A DNA stretch of 64,000 nt, taken from the NCBI GenBank assembly GCA_037176905.1, contig JBBBWG010024557.1:1-64000 (forward strand), given 5' to 3'. Under the pieces are notes generated by a model. The model ran no database searches and was not told the DNA's origin. It worked only from the letters and a program-made list of their open reading frames with translations. Of this stretch, positions 22,323 to 33,992 are shown piece by piece. Numbering within the stretch: the first letter of the stretch is position 1; every line of letters starts with the position of its first letter. This DNA comes from Azolla pinnata (Eukaryota; Streptophyta; Polypodiopsida; Salviniales; Salviniaceae). Both the position numbers and the translations under genes were made by a program.

Positions 22323-25300
22323 CTATGCTATGAGGTCATTAATCGGGCTCCTATCCATGATATTTGCGGCTGATTCTGCCGTTCTTCGAAGCGATGTGTC
22401 CATATTTGGTAATAATGGTACCTAGGCAATGTAAGCAAGCTCTTACAAAAGCATATTCCAACACCGGATTACATGAACTCTCTAGTCAATAATGGAAAAC
22501 AAACCTGAGCAAGAAGATCAATCGTACGCCTCAACAAACGAGCAAGATCACCTTCATCTAATTTACTATTATTCAGTAACTCTTGCCACGTCACACTAGA
22601 AGCCCAGGCCTCCACCAAACCAGCAAATCGATCATCCAGTTCACAAGGAATCTGTGGCATATACATGATTTTGATAGTCATTACCAGGAAATCGAAAACC
22701 TGTATCCAAACTTCCTAAGTAGATACCTGAACTCCATGCTTAAGTTGGACATCGTGTAGCCATGATTGTCTCTCTCTTAGTCCATCAATGGTATTCTGAA
22801 CCACTGTTGACGGCCGGTATATATCACTTTGCATGTCACTTCCGGCACAAATATAAAATATGATCATATGATCAATCGATATATGAATTATAGTTTTAAG
22901 TCTAAAGAAAATCATTGGTGAGTGAAAGAGCATTCTCAAGTCAAAGAAAACCTTGTCCTCGTTTGAGTCCGGATCTTAACACCTTCAGAAACAAAACTCG
23001 CACATGCAGCAGCAAGTTGAGCAGGATTCAGTTTGTTCAGACTGGATTCTGAGAAAGCCACTGCCAACCATAATTCATTAACTCCCCGTACAGATGCAGC
23101 AACATTCCCAAGTGGCAACATCTCATGGGTCTGAGGCATTATTGCATCTACTTCCTCGAGAACCTTCACAACCTGATGTAAATATTCAGAAAGAAGGTAA
23201 TAATGCGACGTGGGTCATTGAAATCGGTAAAAATGAAATGTGTTTAGAAAGATAAGAGGACTAGATTAATTGCCTTTAAAGAAAGATGTCAATGTAATAA
23301 GTTCCCCCCACATAGACAAAGACATATGTCAGTCACTTCAGCAAGATAACAAATGCCCATCAAATGCATAAAAAATACAAATCATAATAACGTGGGCAGT
23401 ACCTGCAGAAATTCCTGCCATCCCATTGGTTGCATTTCTTTAATTCTTGCTTCTAACTTTGTTTTAGTTTGCATTAGTTGGGCTACCTTTGCATCGCGTA
23501 GTTTAGTCTGTCTTACTATATGCCAATTCTCTCTGCAGGCTTTTGTTGCCTTCATTTCCTTCTTGATCCGTCGAACTTTTTTACGCTGTTCTCTGTAAAC
23601 CTTCACTGCATTAATTACATCTTCAGGCATCTGTCAATAGTGAAAGGAAAAGTCCAAACCTTTAGACGCAGAAATTATGATGAATGTATGGATGGTGAGA
23701 GAAGTGACCTATTACCATTCCATTATGACTTCCATTATCAATGGGCACCTTTTTACTCAAGGACAAGGTATCTAAGGATCCATTAGAACACCATATATTT
23801 GGCAATTTACTTTTTCCCGACTTCCCCACTGTCTGCCATGCATCAATTTCAGTTGGAAGTTTGTCAGAGAGAATAGTTTGGACACTCTCCTTGAAAACAT
23901 CACCCACTTCAGTCTCAAGAATATTGTGCACCGTGGTAGCACTAAAGGCATACCATAAATTGTCTGATCCAAGTCCAAGAAATAGAGGACCATCCTTATC
24001 CAACTGCTTTCCACCATCATTTGTAATCATCGAAGGCCTTGGAGATGAACCAGATGTATCATCTTCATCTTCCTGTGGTTCCAAGTGTACCTATAATATA
24101 CAATGCGGAATGGCAATCCAAATCGTTCATATTAAATTCAACAAAATCACTACATTTCAACCATGCACTTATAACCTTTCTATACTAGTGATAAAATTCA
24201 AAGACTAAAGTGCTTGAAACTGTTCTCATTAGGACTCAAAGGTCGCATTAAAACGTCAGACAAAAATTACAGCCACATGTTCATAAATGATACAAATAAG
24301 AGGTTCCTGAAAAGGCATCTACAGAACCTTTAACCCAACATAAATGAAGGTGCTTCTCTCTGCTCTAGAGATCTCTAACACCTGAAGATGTATTCTTTCG
24401 TCTGGTTTTATAGGTCATTATAGCCTCTTAAAAGATGCTAATAAAACTTTCTTGCTCTCTTTCAAGAGTCTGAATCTGTCGATAACAACATCCCTTTGTT
24501 GTCTTTACTTATTTATTTTTATTTGTGATTATATTTAGACTGGATTGTTGTTCTCAAAGATGAAACAGCAATGTAAGATGTAGTCTCTCATTTTGGTTAC
24601 TATATCTTTCCTGCTGGCTTTATGTTTGATTGCTTTTCTACACGTAAACAGTTGCACAGCATTATCTAATGATAAACACACTCCCCGTTTAATGAAAAGA
24701 GATTCAATTATGCTACCTTGCAGCTAGCAACATCTAGACATAAATGCTTGTTCTCTCTTTCCGTTTCACAGCGAAAAACAAAGAAAAGAGCACATACCGA
24801 TGTTTCTTGGATCAAGAAAGATGAATTTGTAAGAATACCAACGCATACAATTGATACTACTGTCTCATTTCCAGTGAAGGTATCAAAATATGATATGCTA
24901 AGTAGTACATAATTATTCTTTACAAGAGCATCCAGAAGAAGTGGCTGTAGCAATAAAAGTTTCTTCTCTTCAGATTGATATTGGAGTGCTCCCAACAGCT
25001 CCTTCTCTACCTAAAAATAGAGCATATATCTACATGAAAGATCATAATTTACAAAATTCAAGCAATACTCCCATGTTCAAAAAGATATACCTTCTTCTTT
25101 TCTTTCAGCACCATGAATTCTTGTATTTCCTTATCAGATAGAAGACTCTGAATGTCTGCAATTTCTTTACTTTGGAAACGTGCAATTTCAGCATCAAGTC
25201 TTCTGAGTTCCTCCAATGCTTCCACTTTCACTTCCTTACCAATATAATTACCAAAACTTTGCTCAATCAAAGCACGTGCCTCTTCTAGTGTTCTACCTTT

Positions 25301-28300
25301 CCTCAGTAGCTTTCCATCAGATGATTTCAAGCTCTGTGGAATGAAACATGAAGTTAATCACTACTCTTCACCAATCATGATATGTAAAACAATATGAACA
25401 CAACAGTATAAACGAAGATCACATAGATGGCACTTAGTTAAAGAAGAAAATCATCATCCTGTGATTAGGACATTTCCATCCATCAACAACTCAGCCCAAT
25501 GTTGAAATTGATTGACTTTCCATGCCTTATCATAAAGCAAGCCAGGTACTAAATAACATTCGCAAATGAAAACTTGAAAGACATAATTTAAAGGCATGGT
25601 TTACAAAAATAAGTGGTGTAACTTATGAGTGTAAGTTCTTATCAGAACGTCCATATACCTGCAGTCATCCATGCCCTTTTTGTGTTTATTGTAAGTAGCT
25701 TTGAGCTACCTTAGATGCAAACATGGAAAACATATTGGACGTGTAATCTAGAATACGGAAATGGGTCAAAACATTCTCTCCATTTCTTGAACACAGAACA
25801 AGAATCCAAGTAGTCATTTGAGTACATGAAGACTTCTGAATTTACAAGCACTTGAGAAAGACACTTACAGATAAAAGATTAAGAACCATGCCATAAGATG
25901 CTGAAAATTGAGAAACCAGAGGATCTGGACCAGCAAAGAGCAATTTGCATGCATCTTCCGCTCCTTCAAATGGTGTTTGAACCAGAACAACATGGCCACG
26001 CTCATCTAGCCCCCGTCTTCCTGCTCTTCCAGCCATCTGCAGCATTGCATTTGAACTAAGAAGTGCACGGCCAGTACCTCCTCTTTTACTCAGTGATGAT
26101 AGAACGGTTGTCCGAGCAGGCATATTGATGCCTGCAGCTAATGTCTCTGTTGCAAAGACGACTTTAATCAAACCTTTCTGGAAAAGCTCTTCAATAAATG
26201 ATTTCCATAGTGGAAGGCAACCAGCATGGTGCGAAGCAAATCCACATAACAAAGATGATACTGACGCCTCTCTTACAGCATCAGAATGGTCTTTCCTAAA
26301 AATTTCCAAGGCTTCACAAACTTGTTGACGCTCATCATCTGATAACAATTGGATATCTTTCACATATTGAATTGCAGTATCACAACCTTTACGGCTGAAA
26401 ATAAACCAGATAGCTGGTAACATTCCTCTGTATTTCAGTTGCTTCAATGTTTCTTCAATTTGAGGAACCTTCCAATAGAAATGAATAAAAGATATAATCA
26501 TTCCACCATTAACATACTAGGACAACTATGTCAAACTTCGGTTCTAATTCCTTTAATTAAATTTACTCTTTACAGTTATTTACTATGCGTATTAGTATGT
26601 AAGTGAAAAATAGGTAGATAGGTAAATAGAATGTTTATCATTCACAAGGATGGCATAGATCTATCTATATTATATGTAGAGATAGATAGATAGAAATAGA
26701 TATAGATGGATAAAGTTATGCAGTCACACAGATGCTCAAACTTTTTCCTGCTGCATTCTTTTTTCAAACGGAGAAAAGAAATTACAAAACATGTATTTAC
26801 ATTGAGACCAGAATGGCCTATTATACAATACAAGAGATCACCCCTAGCATTAGAAAGGACAAAAGGATCATGTTATCGAAACAAGTCAACATGGAATTCT
26901 CCTGTTAACAGAAAATCTGAAACAAGAGAAGCACATTCAATGGCAGGAGAAGATGGTCTTCATATAATGATGGAAATGGTGGTGAAAACAAAATCTACCA
27001 ATAATCATGTAGTGTGAGGATTCAAGTGGATATAAATAGCAAAATTAGGGATAAGTGCAGAGTCAAATGTTTAGGAGCTATGATCATAATTCAATGGGTA
27101 CGAACCATGGTGTGCCTATATGAGTGTCCATGCTATTCAATTTCTTATCCATATTGACAGTGTGAACTTACCTCTTCCAAATATCAACTAATTTCCATAT
27201 CCATGCTATTGTGTATCTGTGTGGTGAGGTAATCGAAATATCAACTAATTTGCGCCGTACATGTTGAACTTAGTTTATCTGAGTGAGCTGAATTTTCTAG
27301 TGTGTCAAGTCAGAGCATGGTGTAACTTCTTCTAACTTTCTAGTCTGTTAACAATCCATACCCGACCCAACCTTTGCTGAAGGTTACTCTGTGTGTAGTA
27401 ACAGAACCAGGTTATCTGTGTACAGTGGAAGTTAAGCTTCAAAGGAGCAAACACAACCAACAGTTAGTACATGGATATTGCTTGACCGAGCAGTTCATAT
27501 GGCTCGTGCCAGATACCCAGAGATAAGCAGATTATCGTAGAATATGTATCTGGAACAGATGAGATATAGGAATATCATTCGTTGGGATTAAGCACAGTTT
27601 TTCATGCATGTTTTGGCAATCAAGAAGCCGATTTACAACTGATTGTGTTCTCAAGCTTACTAGAAGTAAATATGATTTCATTCAAAATACGAACTAAAGT
27701 TTGACATTATGAAAGATAAACATCCATACTCATCCAATTAGGTCACAAACAAAAAAACATAAAATGAAATTAGAGTTCCTAACCTGTCTGCGCCGCAGAA
27801 ACCGAATTTCATCATCAGATAAGACATGAGGCCTTATGATTTCTCCTGGCCTAGATGGGCGAACCTTGTTTTGTTTATCCTTTTGGCCGGAGCCACTTTT
27901 TTGTTCTGTAATATTTTCAAACTGTGAGTTGTATACATCCACAGTGCTTCTTGCACCTTCATCGTGCAGATGATTTGCCAAGGACAATCTCCTAAAGAAT
28001 AATACAACCACACTGTTAGGAAATGAATAGAGCAAGAGCATCTTTCTATTCAAATATTTTCCTGATCGCTGAATGAGAAGTTCAAATGACTGGATTTGGC
28101 CGAGGAAAGCCGCTTGCTGATAGAGTGTTGTCACAGCATTTTTCCACCATATAAAGATGTGATTTGGTTCAACGCACCTACCTCTACAAACTTTTCTTTG
28201 TAGGATACTGCGGAGACATATCCAAAAGTTGGCGTGCATGTGCATTTAACTGCATGTTATGGCAGAGGTTCAACAGTCAGAGATTCAGAAATTCACCTAT

Positions 28301-30335
28301 TCATACCAGAGCCTTCCTCATTCAGCAAAGGTGATAAAGAAAAGCGAGTTGAGAAGTGCCAACTCAAAGGGACAGGTCTTCGTCTAGAAGTGACTAGCTC
28401 AGTAGGGCCATGAACCTATAAAGACCAACTAAAGATAGGGTGTGTTAAGTGAATCTACACACACTTGGGCTTCAGCTAAAACAATTTCACTGAATGTCAC
28501 AATTTACAGAAAGGCTTAAAGTAATTCACCTGATTAATCCAGCCGGAAAGCTCCTCAGGATTTGCAATGGTTGCAGAAAGACAAATAAGTTGGACATTCT
28601 TAGGGCAGTATATAACCTACAGATTCAAGTAAATGTAGTTTGATCACTATGCAAACATCTGATTATCCCACCAAAATATGTCGAGATTCAAAGAGCATAC
28701 AGTTTCCTCCCAGACAGTACCCCTTGAAATATCACTGAGATAATGAACTTCATCAAGCACAATTGCAGACACTCCCTGAAATTGATCTTCTTGCTTCGGT
28801 CTTCCAATACTGAATTCCAAAGCAGCACTCTCACAGTTGGTGACAGTTATTTCAATAGCATGATGAATAATGTATTACAAGGTATTGTTTATAAACATCA
28901 CACGAGAACTAAACAAATTTTTCCCAATGTGCCTGTTGTGCTCAGTAAAAGGACAGGAACATATGCATCTTCTCAAAAAAACAACTCACAGACATTTGAT
29001 AGAGCATATTCCGCAGAATTTCTGTGGTCATTATCAGAATTGGTGCGTCTCTATTTAGAGCTGCATCACCAGTAAGTATGCCCACATTATCTTCTCCAAA
29101 TATGTCCCTGAGAATGTGAACACAAGCTCTAGCAACAGCATACTAAAATTGCAGAGAAACCAGGTAGAATCTCAGGGTACCTGAATTCACGAAATTTTTG
29201 ATTGGAAAGAGCCTTGAGGGGTGTAGTATAAAATAATCTTTTTTGCCTCGCAAACAATGCAGCTGCAGCACATTCTGCAATCAAAGTCTTCCCACTGCTT
29301 GTAGGAGCACAAACAACTACGGAGGAGCCTTTTAAAAATCCCTCTACAGACAATCTCTGAGAAATGCATCCAAACACTATTAGTGTCATATAAATTGTCT
29401 TATTACACCATTACAAAGATAAATACGAAATGGGCTCTTCCCCCCCAATCTTTTCTTGCTTAAACATTGACAGTCATGTCCATGGACTTTCTCGCCTTGC
29501 TATAACAATCAGAGGAGGCTAAAGAAGACTAGAGACAGACTCACAAGGCATATTGAGAGGATAACTATGTTGTGTGACAATGGCCTTGAAATAGGATGTA
29601 CAGCAAGAGCTACCCACATTCAAACCACCTCTCTCCTTGATTCCATAATAATCAATCTAATGAAATTTCATGCCTGAAGCTGTTGGCTATTGTCTATGAC
29701 ATCGTAAGCACCTAATCAGCCACTCTCAACAAAATATGCCTTGTGAGCCTATCTGTGGCCTTCAAAGGTCGTGAGATCCTATGAAACGTGGCTTAGCATA
29801 TAGCCACCTGATACTAAAGCAATCTGCAGGATGTGCAAGAGTTGTCATTCATACTCAATATAGGTAAAAAGCACATCCGAACGAAGGTCTAAAGCAGCTG
29901 AACAACTGAATTTCACAAACTCTTGAGCCAAAAAGAGAACTTTTGATAGAACTCGGCAGCATGAAAGCAGATGAAAAGAGCATCTAAACAGAAGATTGCG
30001 TTTGAAAGAGCCAATGCCATGAATTCAGAGGTAAAAAGCAGCACCTGAAACTTATCGATCTTGAAGTCATAAAGTGCAGAAAGATCCTGAAAGGTTATGG
30101 AATGCTCTGGAACCTCTTCTAATCGTCGGCAAAGCGCATCCACTTTTCTCCGCATATCCATTTTTCTGTCAACAGATTGAAGCTTTCCATCATCAACAGC
30201 CTTCTCCACACTCTCGTTCTTAATCTTTTCATCGATCTCTGCTTCCTCCGCCTCCTCCTCCTCCTCCTCTTCTTCTTCTTCTCCTTCTTCTTCTTCTTCA
30301 AGCAGAGCAACATCGCCATCAGAATAAACATCCGT

Positions 30336-30393
<58 letters not shown>

Positions 30394-30758
30394 CCATCAC
30401 TCACATATTCATCACGATCGTAGTCAAAGGCATCATTTTCATATGCACCGGAGTCGGAGGCCAATGGAGTTTCCCGGGCCGCGCCGCCTGCTTCTTCTTC
30501 CTCCTCCTCCTCCTCTTCCTCCTCCTCCTCCTCCTCCTCCTCTTCGCTGCCGTCCTGTTCTTCTCGGGTTGGATTTACGGACAGGGAAAGGACAGCAGGG
30601 AAGGACCGAGCTGCACGCACCAGTAGATTCGCATCGCAGGAGACCGAGGATGAAGGAGGAAAGGAGGAGGAAGAGAGCGTGAAGATGCGGGAGAAGAGGA
30701 AAGGAGGAGAAGAGCAGAGAGGGAAGGGGAGAGGCCGAGCTGCCATCGCCATAGCCAT
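22323..30758 (-). CDS. ISE2: ISE2/DExH15-like chloroplast DExH RNA helicase, complete
   Basis: Sixteen exons, all splice phases consistent: 30758-30045, 29356-29181, 29107-28990, 28775-28701, 28616-28530, 28415-28297, 27991-27784, 26468-25869, 25333-25091, 25010-24798, 24090-23716, 23630-23403, 23172-22952, 22838-22727, 22651-22505, 22421-22323. The product is 1244 aa; Arabidopsis ISE2 is about 1170. Residues 1-60 look like a plastid transit peptide ([13 protein letters not shown]). Residues about 75-190 are Glu/Asp runs. Helicase motifs: Walker A APTSSGKT (255-262), DEVH (344-347), SAT (375-377), [14 protein letters not shown] (606-619) and [10 protein letters not shown] (644-653). The C-terminal half is the Ski2/Mtr4-type region ending in [18 protein letters not shown] and [13 protein letters not shown]2 acts in plastid RNA processing and affects plasmodesmata. 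An upstream in-frame TTG exists, but ATG 30758 is the first Met codon. Confidence 0.96.
30240..30545 (+). repeat. In-frame triplet microsatellites coding acidic runs of ISE2
   Basis: Inside ISE2 exon 1 there are three pure tracts: TCC/TTC at 30252-30300, a TCA/ATC run at about 30337-30392 encoding some 18 Asp, and TCC/TTC at 30489-30543 encoding some 18 Glu. All keep the frame, so length variation changes only the acidic linker between the transit peptide and the helicase core. Confidence 0.9.
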
Positions 30759-30825
30759 GGCAGCTCCGGCGCAGAACAAACTAATATTTTCCTCTCTCTA
30801 CAAAAAATCATATATCAAATTAAAG

Positions 30826-32870
30826 GGAAAAATTAACCCCACAAATTACATCTGCTGGAATCAAAAGATTCCAGATTAACGCCTGATCCCCTCTGAAGAA
30901 TCTTCCAGATGAAAAATCCAACGCCCGATTCGATCTTGATTCCCGCTGGTAATCGATTCGATTCCCGACCGCGCCCCTCTGATCGACCCCGATCGATTCG
31001 CTTGCCGTACAGTTCGACTGCCTGAGGTCAGTGATTTTGGAATCCGATTGATCGATTAACACGTTCATTTGGTTTTAATCGAGTGGTCGAGCCTTCGATC
31101 AGATTATCTAGTTTGATGTTGATTGAGTTCACGATTACTTGGTTTGGTGTTGATCGATCAATCTGCGCGTTAATCTTAAAACTAGGCGTTAATTTTGTAA
31201 TTTCTAGTTTTGGTAGGCATTAAAATGTGATTCATAATTTTGTTAGGCGTTTTCTGGTAATTTTCCCCTTCATTTTTAACGCCTACTAAAATCAGAAAGT
31301 TACAAATTAACGCCTAATCTTTATCTTCCACTAAAATTTAACACCCGATTCATTCCCTGGTATTGATTTTATTCCTCATCGCTTCCGGCTAATTGATCCT
31401 AATCGATTCCCTTACTATATTTTATTAATAGAAGGTAGTAATTCTAGACTCTAATTAATTGATTAACACATTAATTTGGTGTTAATCAAGTAATTGAGCG
31501 TTAATCGATTAGTTAATTTGATGTTAATTGAGCTCACAATTAATTGATTTGGTGCTAATCAATCAGTCGCACGTTAATTTTTAAAACTAGGCATTAATTT
31601 ATAACTTTTAGTTTTGTTAGGCTTTAAAATGTAATTTATAATTTTGTTAGTCATTATTTGGTAGTTTTCCCATGTTAATAAAGGGAAAATTACCAAAACA
31701 ACCTCACAAATTTATTAATTACATTTTAACGGCAAATAAAACTAAAAACTACGGATTAACGCCTAGTTTTAAACATTAACACTCAATTAATTGATTAACA
31801 CTAAATCAATTAATTGTGAGATCAATTAGCATCGAAATAATTGATTGATTAACACTCAATCAATTGACTAATACCAAATTAACATGTTAGCTCGATTAAT
31901 TAGATTCTAAAATTACAAACTTTTGTTTATCGAATATAGTAAGAGAATCGATTAGGATCAATTGGTGGAATATGATTACAAATTAAATCAATTTACGTCA
32001 TACTAATAGAATTAATTGGATATTAGTTTTTAGTGGAAGATTGTGTTCCTTTGTACTTTTTAATCTTAGCAAGCATTAAAATGTAATTTATAATTTCGTT
32101 AAGCATTTTTGGTAATTCTCACATATCAATAAAGGGAAAATTACAAAAAAAAAAAGTCTCACAAATTTATTCATTACATTTTGACAAGCTGGAAATTGCA
32201 AATCAACATCTAGTTTTATCTCTCACTAATAATTAACTCCCCAATTTATTGATGAACACCAAGTTGATTAGATTTTGAGATTACACTAACTTCTGTAATC
32301 GAATACAACTGTAAAGGAATCATAATTGATTAGTAAACAACAATAGGAAGTAGGAAGCAATTAGTAACCAATAGTAGGAAGCAATCAATAAATAGCAATA
32401 GGAAGATTAGGAATCGACGAGCATGAGAAGAGACAAATCAACGCGATTAATAAGAGAAAGATAGAATAGATTAGCAAGAAGCAATTAGTCTATTAATCAA
32501 TTAGCGATAAAACTAGACGTTAATTTGTATGTGTTGGTAATTTTCCCATTTCAGTAAAGAGAAAAGTACAAAAAAAAACTCCTAATAAATTTATTTATTA
32601 CATTTTAATGCCTAGTAAAATTAGAAATTATAGATTAACGCCTAGTTTTATCGCTAATCGATTCTATCCTTCTCTTACTAATCACTTCCATCTATCTTCT
32701 GATGGCCACTGATTCATGATCTTCCTACTGTTATCTACTAATTGCTTCTTACTTTGTATTATTATGTACTAGTCAATTCCCTTACTGCATTCATTCGATT
32801 AACAATTTTAATTTCAGAATCACTAATTAGTGTTAATCATGAAACTGGCTGTTGATTTTTAGTGAGAGAT
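30826..32870. mobile_element. Array of five consecutive fold-back MITE-like elements
   Basis: Each element of about 400-450 bp starts with 'gggaaaattaccaaaa', followed by 'aaattacattttaacgcct' and 'aaattacaaattaacgcct', and ends with the reverse complement of that arm, finishing 'ggtaattttccc'. The inverted arms are about 90-100 bp and the core is rich in 'attaatcgattaacac'-type palindromic words. Approximate copies: 30826-31268, 31269-31671 (left end shortened), 31684-32120, 32134-32547 and 32559-32870 (right end missing). Copies 2 to 5 are separated by only 7-13 bases of the form 'catnt..ataaa'. No transposase frame is present, so these are non-autonomous. They are not identical to one another, which argues against recent duplication of the block. 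Confidence 0.8.
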
Positions 32871-33992
32871 AGAACCATGCCATTTTGACCATGCAACACC
32901 TTCACTAAGCAACCAAAAAACGTGTAGGAGCATGTTTTGGGTATGATTCAGTTATATTTAAGAAAAAAATTGAGATACAATGGTTAAGACTAAAATCGTC
33001 TAAGAAACTTCAAAAAATCCAAAACTGTTTCTAAACCAAGTTATGCCCTCAAATAGCTTGGCTCAAATAGTGTTTAACCTGACATATGAAGATACAATCA
33101 GGGTGGTTAAATCAAACATTTACTTCACACCATCAAGACATTAAGATATCTTGAGCTCGACCTAAACCACTGGTATTAAGCTGCGAAAAAAGCAATCTAT
33201 TGGTTTGGTTAGGGCTCAAACGCCAGAAAACAATCCCGCTTATAGTCGTATTCTGAATATTCTCAAAACTAGATTTCAAATTTGGGGCATCATTCCACAG
33301 ATGTATTCTTTTGAGTGTACAAGGATCGTAAACCATCTTATATTAGGCAATAATCTCTCATAAAGTGACAAGAGATTTTGCGTCTTTGCACCGCCTTCAA
33401 AAAAATCACGCTTCCAATCTCTGCACTTCAAATCAATGTGAAAAGTCATCACACCCAAAAACATTTCAAATTCCCAGAATTAACCATTCTTCCATGTTCA
33501 CTGCCATCATATATTCTTCCAGGAGTTTGGTTTTTTTTTTATAGATTGTCGTGACTTCAAACTGTTTTTGCATGGTTTTTGCTCCTCTCAATTTGGCAGG
33601 AAACAACAGAAGTTTTACAGTTCTTTTTCGGTTGTTGAGAAATTTTGGAGGTTTGAGTTATTTTGGAGATATGGTAACTCAACGTGATTGCCAGAGCACT
33701 ATGTTAATCAACAAACATGGGGAATTTATACTTTTGCTCCAAATCTGCATCCAACTCTGGGGGCCAGTCCAACATACAGCCAACAGTCATCCATATTATC
33801 CTTTTCACCGTCACTTCTCAAATCATGTGTTCTCTCAAATCATCTGTTCTCATTTTCACCATTCGTTTAGCTTCCTTCTTTGCTTTCCATTACCTAGCAT
33901 AAGTCACCATAGTTCATGGGATCAAAATTTAATGAAGAAGAAAAACAAACCTGCGGCTTCTATGTTTTTATGAAGCTATATACCACATTCTC
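32871..33992. other. Intergenic stretch downstream of the PHD gene
   Basis: AT-rich, without motif-bearing ORFs. Frames at 33133-33464 (minus) and 33551-33973 (plus) look like chance. The part next to 33993 is probably the 3' UTR of the PHD gene. Confidence 0.4.
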
